A stretch of 64,000 nt of DNA from Craspedostauros australis (Eukaryota > Bacillariophyta > Bacillariophyceae > Mastogloiales > Achnanthaceae): assembly GCA_026770025.1 (NCBI GenBank), contig JAMXDE010000005.1:620001-684000 (forward strand), in the 5' to 3' direction. Positions 21,901 through 31,318 of this stretch are shown one piece after another. A program made the position numbers and the translations under genes. How positions within the stretch are numbered: position 1 is the stretch's first letter; each line of letters begins with the position of its first letter. Under the pieces are notes generated by a model. It was not told the DNA's origin, made no database searches, and was given only the letters and a program-made list of their open reading frames with translations.

Positions 21901-24900
21901 AGATCCCCGTACTGGCCTTGGCCAGTCGCGGTCATGGCTTTTGCGTCATTGGGCTTGAGGAGGAGATCGCGGAAATCAATGAATGCATCCACGCTTGCTT
22001 GCAGTGATGTTTTGGCGCAAGCGAAATTGTCCTCGTCGTTCATGTAGTACTTGGCCCAGTTGTTCAGCATGGCCTTAACGGTGGTGTCAAACACCCCCGT
22101 GAGAGAGGAACGGATGAGATCACCGTAGACCTCGTCGATGATGGCGGTGGTCCGTTTCATGGCGGCATCCAGTTCCTTTGATCGGAAGCCATCCACATTG
22201 AGCGTGTTGATCTTGCCTACGGACATTTGCAACCTGGTGAGTTCTACTGCTTCTGCTGTGGACATGAAGCACTGCAGGATGTTGCTCATATCAAGAAGCG
22301 ATCCGAGCTCCATTGAGCCCAACGAATCCAGGTTGATTGCCATCATCATCATGAGGTCGAGATCGATGTCGAACAATTCGATGGAGAGCACCAAATCTTC
22401 CTCTTCTCGTAGCAGTCTCGACACAGATTCGCTGTTGTCCGTGACGATCGACACCACGATCTCGACCTTCAGTTCATCCCAGGAGAATTTGTTGTCGATG
22501 GTCTGCGCTCCGATGAAGTCCAATGCTTCGAAGGTTGTGATGGTGTCCAGCCCGACGATCTTCACTTCTTTCATCCGCACGAACATGTCATCCGTGCCGA
22601 CCTTCAGATCATCGAATTCAAACCGGAAGGAACCATCCTCCTCCAGGATCAACGATCGGAGGATGTTGTTGATTTCAAGATCGCCCTTGCTATCCTTCTT
22701 GCGGAAGTATCGCAGCAATCGTTCGATGCCCACATCAGCCCACGAACCAATGAGATTGTCAAAGTCGGTGAAGTTCATCAGTCGTACGTCGTCCCCCACC
22801 TCGAGGTTTTGTTCCGCTTCCAGGGGACCTGCATCGGACGGGACGTAATCGGCATGGCTCTCTGCCACAACGACAGTCAAGATCTGAACGCCGACGGCGG
22901 CTGTGAAGGCGATGTCCTCAAGGGCTTCGTACGGGAGGGCGGGGAAGTCCGTGCTAATCGAGCTGTCGTCAGCGAAGGTGCTGTCGAAGTTGGGGCTGCT
23001 CGGGCATGTCTTTGCGCCCTCCACAACAAACGTATCCAGAATGTCCTGGAGGTATTGCCCCCGGATCAGATCGATGCCGATATCGATCAGCCGCCCCTCG
23101 ATGATGTCGGAAATGCCTTCCTCTTCCAACGTGTTCATCACATCTGGAAGCACGTAGAGGCCTGGGCTGGTGCAGTTTGAGCAGGAGATGTCGAACCGCA
23201 TGGAAGACAGCATCAGGGAGAAGTATTCAAGGGCGAGCCCTGGTGCGATGCTCCCGTCACTGACCGCGGATGCCATGAGGGCAAACCAGCAATCGGCGGA
23301 GCCGATGTCCTTCAGCGGGAATGATAGCAACGCATCCGGTTGGATCTGCGCGAGAACGACGGCGACAAGGTCAGTGCTGACGACCTCGACGATGACATCC
23401 AGGTTGTTGCTCATCGAAAGCGCGGGGTCGCCGGTGATGTCGATCAATGCCTTCAGCAAGAATTGCAGCGGGCGTCCAGCATGTCCGATGATCGCACGGT
23501 TGTCCAACATCGAGATGTGGGTGATGTTTGGCTCAAGCAGCTCGATTGGAAAACCGAGGGTGTTGATGTTGGTCAGCGTCGGGTCGTAGGCTTTGATTTC
23601 GACCGAATCCAATCCGAGCGTCTCGAATGAGCTCTTTCCAGCATCGAAGAGCGCTCCTGGGAAGACGAACGACCCCTCCGTTCCAGACTGTCTTTTGGTG
23701 AGAGGGTCGATGGCGATGGAATTGATCTTCGGCATGCCTGTCTCCTTGTCCATCACCAGCAGCTCGGAATCGATGATGCTGCGCAGCAATGGTGGCACGT
23801 CTCCGTACAGGTCGAGGTCAGAATCGAAGAATTTGCCAAAATCGATGAACTTCGAGCTGTCGGGATTGGCCGGTGGGCTGCAGCTGGTGGTCTCCATCAG
23901 GCTCTCGGCGAATCCATTGAGGAGCTTCCGGATGGTATCGTCGAACACTTGAGGTGCGGCCGACGTGATACGCTCCGTGTACTTGTCGAAGAGCTCGTTG
24001 ATGAAGTCTTCGACGATGGGCGATGATTCCTCGTCGAGCCCGGTGAAGACGGGCCTATCGATGTTTCCGACAGTGGCCAGGAACTGAGTAATCTCCAGTC
24101 GCTTGGTGGCGGCCAGGAAGCATGGCAGAATGTTTGTGGTGTCCAGGAAGGAGCCGATCTCCAAATTTCCGAGCAGGTCCTTGCCCAGGGCGAAGAAGAC
24201 CGTGGCTGTGGCATCGATGTCTTGGAAGGCGAAGTTGGCAGTAAACTTCTCAACTTGCGCTCCTGGGAGCTTTCGCCACGTCATGATCAGCTCCAGTCGC
24301 AATTCTTTGATGGCTACGTGATTGTTGAACGTTTGCGCCGCGATGACATCCCAGATGTCGAACTTGGAGAATGAGTCGATCCCGCTGAGGATGAGGCCCG
24401 TGAGGCCGATCTCATATCCTGCGAGCTCAAATTTGACCTCCTCGAACTCCCAGCTCAGCGATTCCTGATCCTTCAAGATCCAATCGCGGAGCTCGACGTT
24501 TACCCCGAGATCTTCCTGCGCAACGCCGTTGTCGGTGGTCGCGTTGTTGCCAAGGTAGTCCGTCAGCTCTTCGATGGCGGCATCCACGAAGATTCCCAGG
24601 TTACCGGTCATGTTGGCCCAGCTGATGGTGTCATTGTAGTCCACCCATTCATTCTGCGCAGAAAGCGGGTCTGTTGGCTCTGGAGCCTCCAACCGCTGGC
24701 TGTCGAATAGGATCATGACAGCGACTGGCGCCGCAACAGCGACTGCGAAGAAGGCAGTGTCGATCGATTCTTCCTCAACTTCTGGAAAGCTCGCCAGGCC
24801 GTAGTCGTTGTACTCGGCGTTTTCATCGTAGTTGGGATCGTTGGGGCAGAACTTGGGGGCATTGGCAAGCCATTGATCCAGCAGCGATCGCAGCCATGAG

Positions 24901-27659
24901 CCGTTCATAATGTCGCCCGCCAATCCGCTCAGTCGGTTTTGCAGATGGCGGAAGACGCCGTTGGATCGCATGAGTTCCATCATTTCTGGGACGAGGACGA
25001 TGCCGGGACTGTTGCTTGATAGGAAGTTCACGTCGAATCCCATGTTCTGGAGCAGGAGATAGGCGTCACGGATAGAAAGATGGTGGCTCGAAGAGGAGCC
25101 AACCGTCCGTTGCCCGTTGCTGTCGAGCTCTGGCGCTGGGATGAGCGACAGCCAGCAGTTGTAGTTGAGAACGTCGCGGAGGGCGAAGTTCTGCATCCTG
25201 GCCTCGTCTACGTTTGCGATGAACGTTGCTGATAGTCCAGCCTTGTCGATAACGAAGCTCATGTCCATGTCGTTGTTCATGCTGAGGGCGGAGTCTGGAT
25301 CGTCGCCCTCGACGACGAGCTTGAATCCCACCGTGAGGTTGAGTGGCTTGTCATCGACAGGGCCCATGCTGATGCTGTTGCCGAGGATGTTGCCTCGGTT
25401 GCCTGGAGCCAGAAGAGTGGCGGGACCTGTCAAGATGTTGAGGTTGTCGATGCGAGCGTTGTACAGCGCGACTTCGAACCGGCTGATGAAACTGCGGGCC
25501 AAGTCCAGATCGATCTGAGTCTTGATGTAATCAAAGATGGTTCCTGGGAACGACAGCAGACCCTCCTTTCCGGACTGGCCCTCCGTGAGGGGATCGATCA
25601 AGATGGAATTGAGCTTGAGAAGGTTGTTGGTGTCGCTCTCGGGCTCCAGCAGCTGCTGACGGATGAGGTCAAACACGGTGTACGCCAGGTCTCCGTACGG
25701 GGAGGTTCCGGAGCCGCCGTACAGTGCTGCTAGGCTGGGCTTCAGCAGAAGATCGCGAAAATCGAGAAACTGTCTGCTAGAAGTTACGGTCGGGCACACG
25801 TCGTTGCCCGGCTCGTCCATGTAGGCCTTGATGACATCGTTGTTGACGATGTTGCGGATGGTTTCCTGGAAGATGCGAGGCAAGGCTCGCAGAACGACGC
25901 CCTCGTACATCTCGAAGGCGGCCTCGACAGCGTCCGTGACGAAGCGGTCGATGCCGGCGGACACGAAGCCCTTGAGGGACGGCGAGCGCAGGTTGTCGAG
26001 GCGGACGAAGAGCCCGGATATTTCGGCCACGTCGATGGTGGAGAGGAGGCAGGGGAGCAGGTTCTTGGTGTCCAGGAGCGGGCCGATGGTCATCGAACCG
26101 AGCTTGTCCTGATCGATGGCCATGAAGAGGGAGGCGAGGACGTCGACGCCGTCAACTCCGAAGTCGATCTTGATGTTCTCCACAAAGCCATCGGAGCTTG
26201 GATTGTCGAGGATGGAATCCGCCCTCGTCGATGGTTTGACTGTCACCGTGATGTCGAACTCGAGCGTCAGGTAGTCCCACTTCAATTCGTTCTGCAGCGT
26301 GTGCTTGCCGATGGCCACGAGAGGTTCGAACTTGGAGAAGGTGTCGAGGCCGAAGACCTCTACCGAGTTGAGCTCGATAGTGGTCTCCGTGAGCTGGTCG
26401 TGGCCTTGGTAGAGGATAGTGTCGAAACCGGCAGCGGCCATGTCAACGACGAAGCTTCCGTCCTCCTCCAGTAGGTAGTCGCGGAGGAAGACGTTGACGC
26501 CCAGGTCCTTCTGACCTGGCCCGCTGGCGGGGTCATCCAGCTCTGTGCCGAGCAGGGCGTCGGCCTCCTCCAGAACCTGGTCAAACCAGGCACCGATCAA
26601 GGTACCCGTCTCTTGGAAGTTGAGGAACTCCTTGCCCGCCGAGTCCGTGTTCTTTTCCGTGTAGAGAGGATCCGTGAGCTCTGGACCCATTGCGACAAGG
26701 TACGGCTCCAGGGTGTCGTCGGCAAGATCCAAAATCTCCTGGAACATGCCGGAGTCCAGGCTGTTGAGCTCCTTGCACGCAACGTCCTTGATGAGGCCCC
26801 CGAGCAAGCCGTAAAGGCGCGATTCGAAGGCCTCCAGGACGTCTCCGAGGGCGTCACCGTAGGAATCCAACCGCGTGAACTTGACGTTCATTTCGCAGCT
26901 GTTGACGTTGGTTTCGTAGGGAGGCAGGGAGCCGAAGTTGTAGGATTTGAAGCTGAGGCTGGTGGTGATGGTGCTGTTTTCGATCACGCCCAATGCGTCG
27001 CCGTCGCCATCCCGGTAATGGTCGTATTCGTAGTCCAATGTGCATCGCAGGTTGACTCCTGTGATGCTGAGGAGCACATCGATCCGCTGCGGGCTGACGA
27101 CCCGGTGAGTGATGGAGATGTCGCCCACGGAGATTTGGAAGCAGACGATGTTGTCCAGGCTGACCCTGAGCCGCTTGAGGGCCACCATCTTTGTGAAGTA
27201 CTGATCCTCGATCTTGATGCGTGCGTCGTTGAACAGCTCGTTGAACTCGTCAAAGTCTCCCAGCTTGCGATGCTGCCGCCCTTCTGCGATCGCCATCGCA
27301 TCATTCGCAGCGGCTTGCTCTTCATTCTTGATTTGCAATGCTCTGTACAGCAACGTGGACAGTGAGCTGCCCGCGTCGCTGCTTTCATCCTGCTGGTCGT
27401 CATGGTGGTCGTCATGGTGGTCGTCATGGTGGCCGGCGAGCTCGTTGCGCTCGAGCAAGTAGTTGTCGGCAGACTCCAGCAGCGGCAATGAAAGTGTCTG
27501 TGATTGCGATCCCAGTTGCGGTTCCGGATCAGCGTGTGTTGACGTTGGCAAGTCCGCGTATGGCAAAGCCACTATCGTAGACGACAAAAACGCCGCGCAC
27601 GCGAAGAGCGGAAGCAGCAGCGCTGTCGCCCTGGTGGACGGATAGTTGAGCAGCTTCAT
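18912..27659 (-). CDS. Giant secreted/membrane protein: tandem TULIP-like (BPI/LBP-type) units fused to two PqiA-like membrane modules
   Basis: A single exon of 2,915 codons. Residues 1-32 form a signal peptide (LLLPLFACAAFLSSTIVALP), followed by a His/Asp repeat (about 76-90). A first module (about 130-340) has SITGVNLRCTLDYEY and VACKELNSL, resembling BPI/LBP/CETP N-terminal domains. Then come three tandem homologous units starting at about 353, 1020 and 1638; each has a G.W.D...E...L opening, an LRD.IL..D/E..L.F segment, a LDT.NLLPC..S/A...EI motif, and an NCWL(A/S)(L/I)(I/M)P/A segment near its end. Each unit ends in a hydrophobic stretch, but only the last (about 2214-2243) is a full TM helix. 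The C-terminal 650 residues hold about eight TM helices in two halves, each with a PqiA/LetA-like core (LGKWSMVDIFVLVISLAAF at about 2400-2420; LQAWQYAEVYLIAIFVASW at about 2660-2678), then an acidic cytoplasmic tail. Bacterial PqiA/LetA partner MCE lipid channels; TULIP domains bind lipids. A lipid-transfer role at the surface or an organelle membrane is inferred. TAA stop. Confidence 0.7.
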   Translation of the reverse strand: MKLLNYPSTRATALLLPLFACAAFLSSTIVALPYADLPTSTHADPEPQLGSQSQTLSLPLLESADNYLLERNELAGHHDDHHDDHHDDQQDESSDAGSSLSTLLYRALQIKNEEQAAANDAMAIAEGRQHRKLGDFDEFNELFNDARIKIEDQYFTKMVALKRLRVSLDNIVCFQISVGDISITHRVVSPQRIDVLLSITGVNLRCTLDYEYDHYRDGDGDALGVIENSTITTSLSFKSYNFGSLPPYETNVNSCEMNVKFTRLDSYGDALGDVLEAFESRLYGLLGGLIKDVACKELNSLDSGMFQEILDLADDTLEPYLVAMGPELTDPLYTEKNTDSAGKEFLNFQETGTLIGAWFDQVLEEADALLGTELDDPASGPGQKDLGVNVFLRDYLLEEDGSFVVDMAAAGFDTILYQGHDQLTETTIELNSVEVFGLDTFSKFEPLVAIGKHTLQNELKWDYLTLEFDITVTVKPSTRADSILDNPSSDGFVENIKIDFGVDGVDVLASLFMAIDQDKLGSMTIGPLLDTKNLLPCLLSTIDVAEISGLFVRLDNLRSPSLKGFVSAGIDRFVTDAVEAAFEMYEGVVLRALPRIFQETIRNIVNNDVIKAYMDEPGNDVCPTVTSSRQFLDFRDLLLKPSLAALYGGSGTSPYGDLAYTVFDLIRQQLLEPESDTNNLLKLNSILIDPLTEGQSGKEGLLSFPGTIFDYIKTQIDLDLARSFISRFEVALYNARIDNLNILTGPATLLAPGNRGNILGNSISMGPVDDKPLNLTVGFKLVVEGDDPDSALSMNNDMDMSFVIDKAGLSATFIANVDEARMQNFALRDVLNYNCWLSLIPAPELDSNGQRTVGSSSSHHLSIRDAYLLLQNMGFDVNFLSSNSPGIVLVPEMMELMRSNGVFRHLQNRLSGLAGDIMNGSWLRSLLDQWLANAPKFCPNDPNYDENAEYNDYGLASFPEVEEESIDTAFFAVAVAAPVAVMILFDSQRLEAPEPTDPLSAQNEWVDYNDTISWANMTGNLGIFVDAAIEELTDYLGNNATTDNGVAQEDLGVNVELRDWILKDQESLSWEFEEVKFELAGYEIGLTGLILSGIDSFSKFDIWDVIAAQTFNNHVAIKELRLELIMTWRKLPGAQVEKFTANFAFQDIDATATVFFALGKDLLGNLEIGSFLDTTNILPCFLAATKRLEITQFLATVGNIDRPVFTGLDEESSPIVEDFINELFDKYTERITSAAPQVFDDTIRKLLNGFAESLMETTSCSPPANPDSSKFIDFGKFFDSDLDLYGDVPPLLRSIIDSELLVMDKETGMPKINSIAIDPLTKRQSGTEGSFVFPGALFDAGKSSFETLGLDSVEIKAYDPTLTNINTLGFPIELLEPNITHISMLDNRAIIGHAGRPLQFLLKALIDITGDPALSMSNNLDVIVEVVSTDLVAVVLAQIQPDALLSFPLKDIGSADCWFALMASAVSDGSIAPGLALEYFSLMLSSMRFDISCSNCTSPGLYVLPDVMNTLEEEGISDIIEGRLIDIGIDLIRGQYLQDILDTFVVEGAKTCPSSPNFDSTFADDSSISTDFPALPYEALEDIAFTAAVGVQILTVVVAESHADYVPSDAGPLEAEQNLEVGDDVRLMNFTDFDNLIGSWADVGIERLLRYFRKKDSKGDLEINNILRSLILEEDGSFRFEFDDLKVGTDDMFVRMKEVKIVGLDTITTFEALDFIGAQTIDNKFSWDELKVEIVVSIVTDNSESVSRLLREEEDLVLSIELFDIDLDLMMMMAINLDSLGSMELGSLLDMSNILQCFMSTAEAVELTRLQMSVGKINTLNVDGFRSKELDAAMKRTTAIIDEVYGDLIRSSLTGVFDTTVKAMLNNWAKYYMNDEDNFACAKTSLQASVDAFIDFRDLLLKPNDAKAMTATGQGQYGDLFSTVFELVQDLVFDVDEETGLSKANTVMIGPLLKDQSNTTGTFAFEGSLFDTETSIQAGGLDATVELRVSNMRIENLDTLGYPVSILQPMMGSPFELNNSGVFATEDRPLRFSARLLLSILGDDNLQVRNEVDLELDLYTASIFIQGLLRIADQRFRSFPLKSLLNWNCWLAIIPAPQLDKRGVRLPDEVPNVQLVDLAASAAELRLNITCVECSSPEMYELADFLSSPEAREGVTEVGNELINYIERLLGGNYLSLEVDRMLNDAMMKCPHLPTYEENFSKVTYEAFEVEPRESNASFLLAVGATCLSLVAIVAFLMCTIRCIVRRRHRRWLRTLSKSKVDRILRMQRRQRDMDDELNETTHSLFTSPILPLWLRISMPLIILGNIGFFLSGHLSLGATVNIQGKLAGESFSVEQFFEFSMAKSTIDIWNAGGRELAVMIFLFSGLWPYSKQLITLALWFLPPSRVPVSRRGSILVWLDCLGKWSMVDIFVLVISLAAFRVSVQSPDVAFLPNGFYSLDLLVVPLWGLYANMIAQLISQVSSHFIIHYHRKIVDVATKKYKAERDKLGDIVGDQECLGGEQSSTPALMDMKAKRTQLATHTFTRPHRGEREKLVPRRGVSVVVSVTAAALCVLVVWGCLMPSFSLELLGMVGVAVESGQGFTEANTDHTVFTIVELLMEQAEFLGGTSDLIGLGTLSALLVFSVLVVPVLQAIALLVQWVLPVAPKLRWRMAILIEMLQAWQYAEVYLIAIFVASWQLGQVSEFMINSYCESLEPTFNQLVYVGILKSEDAQCFSIESRIENGSYVLAAGAVLLALLNTFVMKAVNQFFRDQDELERKTLDDEIASSQGLLLQDSSSETSSNIEIDVDDDLHVVVRPVPVLFTDTFRWALRGLMGRPPPRASKNCVQSVVRSASSEDANQQSSSAMRALDGPRMKKHGGVGDDDDNDSDYGPEITDNGKVLVYDTGDDQPIQPMLDYESVAHSTAATPQDIVAA
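27395..27436. repeat. 12-bp tandem repeat coding His/Asp
   Basis: About three copies of a GGTCGTCATGGT unit inside the giant gene. They encode the HHDD repeats just after the signal peptide. Confidence 0.8.
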
Positions 27660-29419
27660 CTCGTTGGTGCTATTTGTTTGCGTTGCGAATTTGTGAGCAG
27701 CACGGATGATGTGGATAGCTGGCTGCCGGTGTTGTTGTGTTGTTTGGTTTTGCTGCTGGTGGAGTTATGAGATATCGATTACGAGCAACCCGTACGAGTA
27801 CGAGTATGTGTATGTTGGGGTTGTCGTGTTGCCGTGTTGCCGTGTTGCTGGCGTGTTGAATTATGATCAAGGGGAAGATGGATCAGCGCACGAGTCCCAC
27901 AAAGGTTGGGCTGGTCGCACAGTCAATGATGCGTTGCTTTGTTTGTGTCCACCCCACCATCCAACAGGAAGCAGAGGAAGGACAGCGTTGGATCGAATGT
28001 ACGACTTGTGTCTGAGTCCTGCGGTTTGACAACCGCGCTTCTTCCGAGCTCCTCGCTGTTGTTGCTCTCTGTTTTGTTGTGCTTGTTCAGAGAGGGTTTG
28101 CGTCCATGATGATAGCGATGATGGTGATGATGATGATGGCGATAGTGATGATGAGGATGTGCAGAAGACGGAAGGGCAAGGGAGGTGACGATCCCCCCGC
28201 GCAGAGTCCGGTGAACACGAAGGAGCGACCAGTCAAAGAAGAGAGATGCCGAAACGGAACAGCACTCGTCATACACGCAATCATGGGAGGAAACCGCACA
28301 AACCGCGATTGGTTGCATTCCCACCAACGCATGCGGGGCAGTTTTCGGGTTTGGCCTTTTGCTTCCGAATGAATCGTGGAGTGCGACTGAGTCGTGACGA
28401 AAAAGGTCTTCCTTCGTCGATTCCCGGACAAAACTCACAACGATGTTTATCGCGCAATGTCCACCATGTCCATCTCTCGTGACTGATCAATTGCTGTGAG
28501 CGGTTTGCGTGCCTTTGCAGAGCTGAAGCACGCGGAGCCGTTTGTCACGGAGTTCGATTGGTCCCGTGGCGCCCTCATTGGCACTTCGCCCAAACCAGAA
28601 GCAATCGTACCAATTCCGTATCGTCTTTGTCCTCCCGCGTGGGGGTTGCAGGTGCTTCTTGTGCTGGCGCTTCCAGCTTCCGACAAAGCGTTTGGGAGAC
28701 ACGCAGAGAGAAGCATCGGCGCTGCTTGCGCTCGCATTGGTGGACTCTCTATTGCCTCACTGTCACGCCACGCCCAACAAGTGAGGTGGTGACGCCATGA
28801 GCAATTGCAACCCCCAATTCATCATTGCTCTCTTGCACGGAGAGCCCTCCATAGATCGCATAACCAGCGAGATAGCCACACATCCAAAGCCAAGATCAGT
28901 GCTGTGTTCCGAGGGTGCCGAAACTTGGAGATCGTGCGTATCATTGTGAGTATCCGAAGAGTAGAGACTACCCGAAGGCGAGACTTGAACTGCAAACAAA
29001 CAATCGAGCGCTTCATGAGTCCGTACAATCGCCTCCAACTCAAACGACGACTGATCGGTAGCAAGTGTCGCGACTCGGAAGCAAAAGCGTCTTTCGTTGT
29101 TAGTCACAACGCAAGCACTTGTGCAGTCCCGCCTTTCTTCAGATCGAAGAGGAAAGGTCTATCTTCAACCGCGTAGACTTCAGGCATTCCACCCACACAA
29201 GAAATCAATTCGAGGAAAGTTGACCCATTCGACTATACTAGATCACATCATCACCGAAAACTAACCTCGAATGTATGCAACGAGCTATTGTATGTACGAC
29301 TACGAGTACTACCTACTGAAAGCAAAAAGAATGATCTCCATGCGCTTTACCACACGAGTACTATACGAGTACTTTACACTTCTGCCTACTCTATCTTTAA
29401 TCTGCAATCACAAATTCAC
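27660..29419. other. Intergenic region, simple repeats only
   Basis: 1.76 kb between two minus-strand genes. It contains an 8-bp (GTGTTGCC)-type repeat (about 27822-27850), GTACGAGTACGAGTA (about 27790), a GATGATGGT-rich stretch (28108-28160), and paired GAGTACTATACGAGTAC (about 29357-29375). The open frames here encode Met/His/Arg-rich nonsense; none is supported as a gene. Confidence 0.4.
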
Positions 29420-31318
29420 TCAACCCCACGCATCTGGCTCCGATTCATCTCCTTCGGTCCGCATGGCTGCGCCTGATGGAAGTTGGGTTGCTGTTCCTGA
29501 TTCGTCTTTGTTCTTGTCGTTGTCTTTGCTTTCATTTTGCTTCTGCTTCTGCTGGGCTTCCACGCGACTGCTGAAGTCACAAAGCAGCGCGACCACCGTG
29601 GTGAACCCGTGGATGTGTGCGCGCCCATCAATCGACGCGTCCGCGGCACTGCCGCCCTTGTTGCTGAGCTTTGAGACCCCGACCGGACCGATCTCGCCGT
29701 TCGCAAAGAAACCAGCGACAGGATTCATCACCTTCACGCCGTCGTTCGCGTTGCTGCCTGAAGCAACATTTCTCGATGTCTCGGCACCGGTATCACTCTT
29801 CGCACTGCCCATCCCGACACCCAACAGCTGATTCACTTGTTCCAAATCCACGTCAGGCTGCTGGAACAGTGACTTGCCACGGCCAACACAGGATATTTGC
29901 AAGGCTGCGAGCGGGACGCCAGCCACGTCCGCACCAGCGAACAGGCGTTCCGTCTTGGTTCGTTGGACCATGACGCGCATGTCATCCATCGCTGCTGGGG
30001 CATCTCGGATGTGAAATTGGAAACTGTCACCATTCCTCAGCTCGTGCACTCCGATCAAGATGGAGCCTTTAGCCGCACCAGATGGCACGAAGCCAACAAT
30101 CATCCGGATTAGGTAGTCCTGCGGTGATTGACTCGAACTGCGCCTCCCACTGCCGGCATCATCCGCATCGTCGTAAGACTGCGACGGCATTTCTGGACTG
30201 GGCTCAATCCCGCACAAGATGCCGCCCTGCTCCATCAGCTGCTGCTCTTCCAGTGACATCTCGGAGATCAACCCCTGCAGCTGCTCGTACGCAGGCTTCC
30301 CGTCCAAGGACGTGAGGATATTGTTGGCTGCTGACGTGATGGTGTAGGTTGGGCCGATGGGACGGCATCCCTGCGCGACGATCGATTGAATCCCGACGGT
30401 GCCAATCAGCGACATGCCCGCTGCTGAACCGTGCGGCAATACTCGACCGTTGATCGAGATCGTCGGCAACGTCGATTGGTCCTGTGTCATCGACGGGAAT
30501 GATATGCCGCCGATGACAACTTCGCCAGCGCTGGCGTGGCTGTCAGCGCCTACCCTGTCTTCGTTTTCTCGATGGGCCCCGGAGGTTGAGAGCAGACGCA
30601 GCAGATCTTCTGTGTGGGCGCACCAAGGATCGACGAACAGGATGTGACTTGCGGTGGATGTTGCCGTGCTGATGATGCCTTTGGATGTCGTGTGCACATA
30701 CTCCTTCTGCTTCAGCCACTCTGAAGTCCACGACGGTAGAGCGTCGTCGGATTCCATGGAGAACGGTATGGCTCTGGCCGATGACGGAAGGATCCCAGCA
30801 AGCATGGTCATGACAGGTGGTCCGAATGGATCGTCAAACTCCTTGCCTCCACCGATCACACCGCCACCAACAACAGCAATCACGTGTGTGTTCTCGCTCT
30901 CCACCTTGGAGTCGGCGAGCTGGGCGATAGCTCGGAACTCCGCCACGTGGGCCTGACCGACGAACAGGAAGACCAGACCTTGTTCGTCCATCTCGTCATC
31001 CGGCGTTTCCAAATCTTCAAACAGCTCATTCAGAGCATCGATGCCATTCTTTTGTCGTGACACGCTGGAATGCCAATACAGACGGGTTGATGAAGACCCG
31101 CGAGCTGGATGGGATGGCTGAACGCGCGCCCTTGATTGATAGACACCATTGGTGCTTGCCAAGGAAGTAACGGCTTCGAAAGAGGGGAGTGTTCCATGCG
31201 GCGTGATTGAAGGAAGGGCGGTGGTGAAAGCTTCGGCAGCATGGTGCGTCCGAAGTAGGATACTCACACACATCACGACCAAAGTTGACATGAAATGTGA
31301 TCTTTGCACCTTCCTCAT
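29420..31318 (-). CDS. Plastid-targeted FIST-domain protein
   Basis: A 632-residue protein. The N terminus MRKVQRSHFMSTLVVMCVSI begins a basic n-region and hydrophobic core, ending HAAEA|FTTALPS: a signal peptide followed by Phe, the ASAFAP-type signature that directs diatom proteins across the four plastid membranes. The mature part resembles FIST_N (about 110-290: GLVFLFVGQAHVAEF..., HVIAVVGGGVIGGGKEF...) and FIST_C (about 300-450: QGCRPIGPTYTIT..., DGKPAYEQLQGL..., FVPSGAAKGSIL, FHIRDAPAAMDDM). FIST domains are small-ligand sensory modules known from bacteria and from F-box proteins. A conserved tail with VAGFFANGEIGPVG...IHGFTTVVALL lies at about 550-600 and is typical of FIST_C ends (F.c.gE.gp....lhg.t). 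The last ~50 residues are Lys/Asn/Glu low-complexity. The frame is open upstream to 31567, but the ATG at 31318 gives the only clean presequence. Ligand unknown. Confidence 0.75.
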   Translation of the reverse strand: MRKVQRSHFMSTLVVMCVSILLRTHHAAEAFTTALPSITPHGTLPSFEAVTSLASTNGVYQSRARVQPSHPARGSSSTRLYWHSSVSRQKNGIDALNELFEDLETPDDEMDEQGLVFLFVGQAHVAEFRAIAQLADSKVESENTHVIAVVGGGVIGGGKEFDDPFGPPVMTMLAGILPSSARAIPFSMESDDALPSWTSEWLKQKEYVHTTSKGIISTATSTASHILFVDPWCAHTEDLLRLLSTSGAHRENEDRVGADSHASAGEVVIGGISFPSMTQDQSTLPTISINGRVLPHGSAAGMSLIGTVGIQSIVAQGCRPIGPTYTITSAANNILTSLDGKPAYEQLQGLISEMSLEEQQLMEQGGILCGIEPSPEMPSQSYDDADDAGSGRRSSSQSPQDYLIRMIVGFVPSGAAKGSILIGVHELRNGDSFQFHIRDAPAAMDDMRVMVQRTKTERLFAGADVAGVPLAALQISCVGRGKSLFQQPDVDLEQVNQLLGVGMGSAKSDTGAETSRNVASGSNANDGVKVMNPVAGFFANGEIGPVGVSKLSNKGGSAADASIDGRAHIHGFTTVVALLCDFSSRVEAQQKQKQNESKDNDKNKDESGTATQLPSGAAMRTEGDESEPDAWG

